Assembly (NCBI GenBank): GCA_027563935.2
Contig: CM050454.1
Location: 1,100,501-1,164,500, forward strand
Reading direction: 5' to 3'
DNA length: 64,000 nt
Origin: Costus lasius
Lineage: Eukaryota > Streptophyta > Magnoliopsida > Zingiberales > Costaceae
This document shows positions 59,327-64,000 of the stretch, piece after piece. The position numbers and the translations under genes are program-made. How positions within the stretch are numbered: position 1 is the first letter of the stretch; each line of letters begins with the position of its first letter. A model generated the notes under the pieces. That model was given only the letters and a program-made list of their open reading frames with translations. It made no database searches and was not told the DNA's origin.

Positions 59327-61390
59327 AAGCATGGAACTCATGAAGCAACAAAAAAATGTATGAAAAAGTCTCATCAAATGATGCCATGAATAACATTATA
59401 TATGAAAAGACAGAAGAAGGTCAAAATTTTGTAACTCTTAAGATATCATATATAATAAGAGTAGTAATTTTTTTTGTCTACACTAAATAAAATGCATAAG
59501 AATATTCCAACGCCAATAAACCAATGTTAGTCATTATGTGAGAAAAAGGATCCCACAAAATCACACATGGAAGTCACGTTTGCCTCTAAAAATTTTCATT
59601 ACCCCCAAAAAAAACCTTAAACTCCCCCAAAAAAAACCTTAAACTCATTGGATCATTCAGATGGATCTCTCACCTGTAAATAGCACAATGAAAACTACAA
59701 ATATCGTAAACAAGTAATATCAAATATGCAATATATATATCCGATATTGCAATAACTTTGCAGTGACAACATATGGTACTGGAACACCAATTTATCAAAA
59801 GAAATAAAATGCATATTATCAATAAATTTACTAATCCATTAAACAGAGTGTGATCCACGCATTCAGAAGTGATGACGACAAATTCATTTTCAGGAAAATA
59901 AAAATCGAGTGTTCACAGAGTGCAGCCAGCAAATTTAAGCCTGCAGCCAGTACAAAAGAGCGGCTCTCGACAATCTTGAAAGATTAATGCACATCACCCC
60001 AGCTCAAAATATTGAGCTTTAGCATTGCCTATAATTGACGAGAGAGTACAAGACTACAGACTTTCTTGCATATGACAACAGGGTTTGCTTTTCTCGATTT
60101 GCCCTGCCACATAGATGTAATGAACAAAATTTGCCTGTATAAGAGAAGAAATGACATTATTAAAAGCTTGAAACAATAATGATTACAATTTGCAAAATTT
60201 TGCATTGCACAAGCTCCGAGACTATGATATTACATTGGGCAAAGACAGTTCCTATTCACTGAAGAAAGCTTTTCGCGTCTTCTGCCACAAGAATTTGCTG
60301 ACACGAGCAGATAAAACCAGCCAGGGAACTATCCCAATCTGTATCCAAATCAGTAGGACATAAAAGTTAGAAAAACCTCAATGCAAGCTCACCGAGGATC
60401 GTGTTTTTCAAACATAATTAATGGATCTACCATGATTTTATCACTCGAGGCACTTCCAGATTTCCAGGAAAATATTCTGCCTGCAACAATAAAAGAAAAG
60501 AAAATTTCAAAATGAACAATTGCAGGATAGAGTGAGCATTGAATCAAATTTGTTAACCAAGCACAGAGTGAAAATATGAGCATGGAATATGGAAGCGGGA
60601 CAGAGGTTTCAACAAACATCAAAATTTTTCCCTGTGAATAACGCATGTGTATTTTAACTCTAGAAATTTTCTCGCCTAGAAATGTTTGATAAGTTTCCCA
60701 ACCGCAAGAATTTTAAGCTCCTCTAACATCGTTGAATAAATGTATGGTTACATTGCTTCATTCATTCATAACAGAAGCTCTGATCAGCACTAGTTTGTCT
60801 CGATTGACTTCGACTCAATCAAACTGAATTTAATTAGGTGTAGACAGAAATTTACCGTGATGAACAAAGGGTTAGGTTCAGGTTGAGCAAGTTTATTTTA
60901 ACCCATAACCAACATGAAATAACCTGTCAAAATTGCTAATCCTTGTTATTTCATTCTAATATAATAAAAACAGTAACCAAAACAAACAATGTGGACACCC
61001 TGTCCAAGAATATCTATGTCAAACATATATAATAAATCAGGAATGGACTTTGAGCTAGTTGTTCAGCACATCTTACATGCACAAATGTAGCTTTACTTGA
61101 TTAGTTTCGGCAGTTAAATTCCATAATTGACAATTTTGTGAATTCAACTTATTCTTCCATTCTTATGCACATTACGTTGGTCGCAATGCTACAATTATTA
61201 CCTTTGGTTGGAAACTATTACAACAAGAATGCATTAAATGCAAGCACTACAACTTTATTAACCCATGTAATAATTTCTGTTATGCGATTATGAATCAACC
61301 ACCACAAAGAAACCTAGTTGAACGTTCTCGAATTCTGATCCTACAGAAAGCATTTTAACTTTCTAGTACTTACTAGTGATATCCTAATTT
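59327..61390. other. intergenic DNA with exon-like fragments
   Basis: Mostly AT-rich. On the minus strand 60391-60480 has a good acceptor (TTATTGTTGCAG) and donor (G|GTGAGC) around an open frame RIFSWKSGSASSDKI; a further open piece, WLVLSARVSKFLWQKTRK, lies near 60240-60340. The phases do not join, so I do not call a gene. Confidence 0.35.
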
Positions 61391-61395
61391 ATGGA

Positions 61396-61569
61396 TGTTA
61401 GAATAGATAATAGTTAGGGTTATTTTAGTCATATTAGAATTAGGGTTTTATGTACTCAAGCCTCTATATATAGAGGTAGTGTTATTGTGTAAGGTATCCA
61501 GATTAATGCAATGTAATCTATTAGGGTTTTCTCCCCTTTTCTTTCCTCTCTTTCTCATCTCTTCTAACA
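61396..61569 (+). repeat. 5' LTR, 174 bp
   Basis: TGTTAGAATAG...CTTCTAACA. It contains the palindrome CCTCTATATATAGAGG, a likely TATA box, and CTATTAGGGTTTTC near its end. Confidence 0.92.
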
Positions 61570-61581
61570 TGGTATCAGAGC
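61570..61581 (+). other. primer-binding site
   Basis: TGGTATCAGAGC, the standard initiator tRNA-Met primer site, directly after the LTR. Confidence 0.92.
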
Positions 61582-62797
61582 ATTAGGTTCCCATCGCCGC
61601 CACCCATCTTCCACTACGCGCTTCCGCCGCCTCACACTTCCGCCTCCGCGTTCCCAAAGTTTCCTCTAGCCGCCACCTCTCGTACGCTCTTCCTGCTATC
61701 GCAATCATCTTCCAATGCTTCCCGCCTGCCTCCACTGCCTGTCTTTCCATCCTCATCATCGCCCGATGTCGGAGAGGAAGCGGCGTCGCCCTGACGCGGA
61801 TCCTCGGGCGGCCTCCACCTCGGTCTCTCGTCCCTTCGCCCGATGTTGGAGAGGCAGCGACAAGTCCTCCTCCCGTCCCTTCGCCAGCCTCTTCACCGTC
61901 CGCTAGGCCCCATCACTGCCCACGTCCTTTCCCTCATCTACGTCGTCTTCCACCGCGATCTGAAGCCAAGGAATCTCCAGCGTCTCCGATCAGATGCGTC
62001 GGGTTGGCGGAAGCTCTCCAACCTTGTCGCTGCCTACAAGGCAGCCCTCGATCGCCTCGATGCGCTCTCTGAATCCCCTGATCTTACCGATGGCACCCCG
62101 ATCACTGGCCTCCCAATCGAAACCAAAGACACCTACCTCTCCGCCTCGCTGCGCTCGCCTCTCGACTCGGCGACGGGAGTACCTTGGAGTCGCCCGACCC
62201 TCTCTTCCTGCCTGGGAGTCCTCTACCCTCTTCGGTGGAACTCAAGCTACCACCGGTGGAGCTCTTGCTGGTTATTCTCGTTGCTTGCCGCCCTTTGATC
62301 CTTCCTCAAGCAGCGCTCGCCGTTCCTCTTGGCCGGAATCATGCTCTTGTTGGAATTCTCTCAGCCTTCGCATCTTTGCACATTGGCGACTACAGTGGGA
62401 GCTGCTACTCGACAGCAAGTCTGATCTTGCTGGTGCCCTGTTTTTGGACTACCTACGCGTAGTCTTGTTTTTTTCTCCTTGGTTCGCTGCCTGCGTGCAG
62501 TATCTCTACAAGCTGGATCCAAACTTCCATACAGGTCTTCTACAAGCTGATCGCTCTCTACAACAGCTTGTGTTGCTCTCTACGATGCCTTATGTCGCTC
62601 TCTACGACGCCTTACGTCGCTCTCTACGACAGCTTGCATCGCTCTTAACGACGCCTTATGTTACTCTCTACGACAGCTTGCTTGTGACCTGTGTTGTTGT
62701 CTTCTTTTTGTACTTGTCCCTTTATTATCTTGTTGTCTCTTTTTATTATGTACAAGCTGGAGCGTAACTGTTATGTATGTTCCAGCTTGAGGGGGAG

Positions 62798-62949
62798 TGT
62801 TAGAATAGATAATAGTTAGGGTTATTTTAGCCATATTAGAATTAGGGTTTTATGTACAGTGTTATTGTGTAAGGTATTCAGATTAATGCAATGTAGTCTA
62901 TTAGGGTTTTCTCCCCTTTTCTTTCCTCTCTTTCTCATCTCTTCTAACA
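62798..62949 (+). repeat. 3' LTR, 152 bp, TATA region deleted
   Basis: Same ends as the left LTR but 22 bp shorter; the missing stretch is the TATA palindrome and its left flank. Confidence 0.92.
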
Positions 62950-62954
62950 ATGGA

Positions 62955-64000
62955 CAATGTCAAAAGAAGATAGAAATCCTCAGGAGAAGACTACGCGCAC
63001 ATGGAATGGGAACAATAGGAGGTCAGTTTTCATGTGATTAAAATTTGATTAAAGAAAACGATTATTTAAACCAATAGATGAATATAATTTTTTATCAATG
63101 TGATTTAAGATAACAATGTACAAAAGTAGACATCATTTACTGTAATACTGCATAGATCAAGGAGAAAATGGATTATGACTGTACCAAAAGGCTGCAACAG
63201 ATGCTGAGGCACTGCAGCAACAGGAACCCCCCAAAACCGCAATACAAGAGAACCGTGGAGTAGTACCTACTAAAAATGAGATAATTGAAGAACCTCGCCT
63301 TCCAACAAAGGATACTATGAAAAACCACTTCACCTTGAAAACCATAAGGACTCTTCCACACGCTACATATATCCAGATTTTGTGCTTCTTGTTCTCCTCT
63401 TGCTCTTTTTTGCATTAGATAAACAAAATATATGTTCAGCTCAAGAATTGAGAAAGATGGGGGAATAATTAAAACATACATAAAATAACCAGTGAACTCT
63501 GCAGAATAATTGATGCCCAAAACAATAAGGTCCCAACTCCTAAGTAACAACCTTTCAATGAAATTTCAGGAAATTCAATATTTGAATCGGACCTATTTGC
63601 GTACCAGGTCAGAATAGTGCATAAAAATATGAGAAGTTAAATAATAGTAATAATATTTTTCTCATAGTAAAATTTTAAAAAATATTATGTACAGACAAAG
63701 GGAAATAGATACAAAACAAATAAGAAATGATCAAATGGAAAATTGATGTTTCAAATAGGTTAGTATCTTATGTAATAAAGACAAGGATGATAGTAGAGGG
63801 TAAAATATTTAAAATCATCAAAGGGTATACTAATCTAATAATCAAGGGAAGTACTTTTCAAAAGCAGAAACTGCTCCTGAGCAGCTTCAGCTGTTCATTT
63901 AGCTATTTTCTCAGTTACACATCTCGTTTATCCCATTTGTGTCCTGGAAGTACCTTCTGAGCCCTCCTCAGTTCCTTTTTCCAAGCACACAGAATCTTGC
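62955..64000. other. right end of window, possible plus-strand exons
   Basis: A frame reading QKKIEILRRRLRAHGMGTIG ends at a donor-like G|GTCAGT (about 63020). A frame of about 80 codons at 63179-63418 includes AATDAEALQQQEPPKTAIQ, and an acceptor-like CCAAAAG precedes it. Both look coding in composition but I could not join them or name a family. The rest is AT-rich. Confidence 0.3.

Larger units (their letters stand above)
61396..62949 (+). mobile_element. short non-autonomous LTR element, probably Copia-derived
   Basis: LTRs of 174 and 152 bp flank a 1.2-kb interior. ATGGA stands on both sides (61391-61395 and 62950-62954). TGGTATCAGAGC follows the left LTR directly and a purine tract TTGAGGGGGAG precedes the right one, so the orientation is plus. 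The interior has frames of up to 257 codons but no gag, protease, integrase or RT motif. TCTCTACGAC occurs as a short repeat at about 62570-62690. It is too long for a typical TRIM and shorter than most LARDs. Confidence 0.92.

Noticed and set aside
61843..62298. HRDLKPRN in a 151-codon frame, suggesting a kinase
   Set aside because: No glycine loop, DFG or other kinase motif surrounds it, and the frame lies inside the short LTR element.

Overview
This is nuclear DNA of a flowering plant. It holds spliced genes with GT-AG introns, plant receptor-like cytoplasmic kinase and D-type cyclin sequences, and many plant transposable elements. The GC-rich 5' end of the SLY1 coding region against an AT-rich 3' part suggests a monocot, but the species cannot be named from the sequence. 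No rRNA, tRNA or CRISPR was recognised.

Layout. 0.5-8.8 kb is a retroelement cluster: a short gag-only LTR element (488-3138), a 2.1-kb solo LTR with a perfect 5-bp target duplication (3348-5465) and the 3' end of a Gypsy element (about 6780-8841). 8.8-15 kb is intergenic, with a 543-bp hAT-type MITE (13529-14071). 15.0-23.05 kb is a direct tandem duplication of a 4-kb block made of inverted, decayed Gypsy gag-region sequence. 23-29.6 kb is AT-rich intergenic DNA. SLY1, an ER-Golgi SNARE regulator, lies at 29682-31629 on the minus strand. A Gypsy element (33127-44316) follows, and one of its LTRs is split by a Copia element (37892-43739); each has its own target duplication. A small four-exon plus-strand gene of unknown function (45287-46212) and a four-exon RLCK-VII/PBL-type kinase gene on the minus strand (48031-51596) come next. 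A 7.3-kb PIF/Harbinger transposon (52040-59323) carries transposase and Myb-like genes, both broken by stops, and a piece of a D-type cyclin gene with its introns. The right end holds a short non-autonomous LTR element (61396-62949) and a few exon-like stretches.

The only genes that look functional are SLY1, the unknown gene and the kinase. No operon-like or pathway link joins them. The element genes are inactivated mainly by in-frame stops of the kind C-to-T change gives (CAG, CGA or TGG to stop), consistent with long-term methylation of silenced DNA. The most unusual feature is the captured cyclin D fragment between the PIF/Harbinger ends; next is the precisely dated nest of Copia inside Gypsy beside SLY1.
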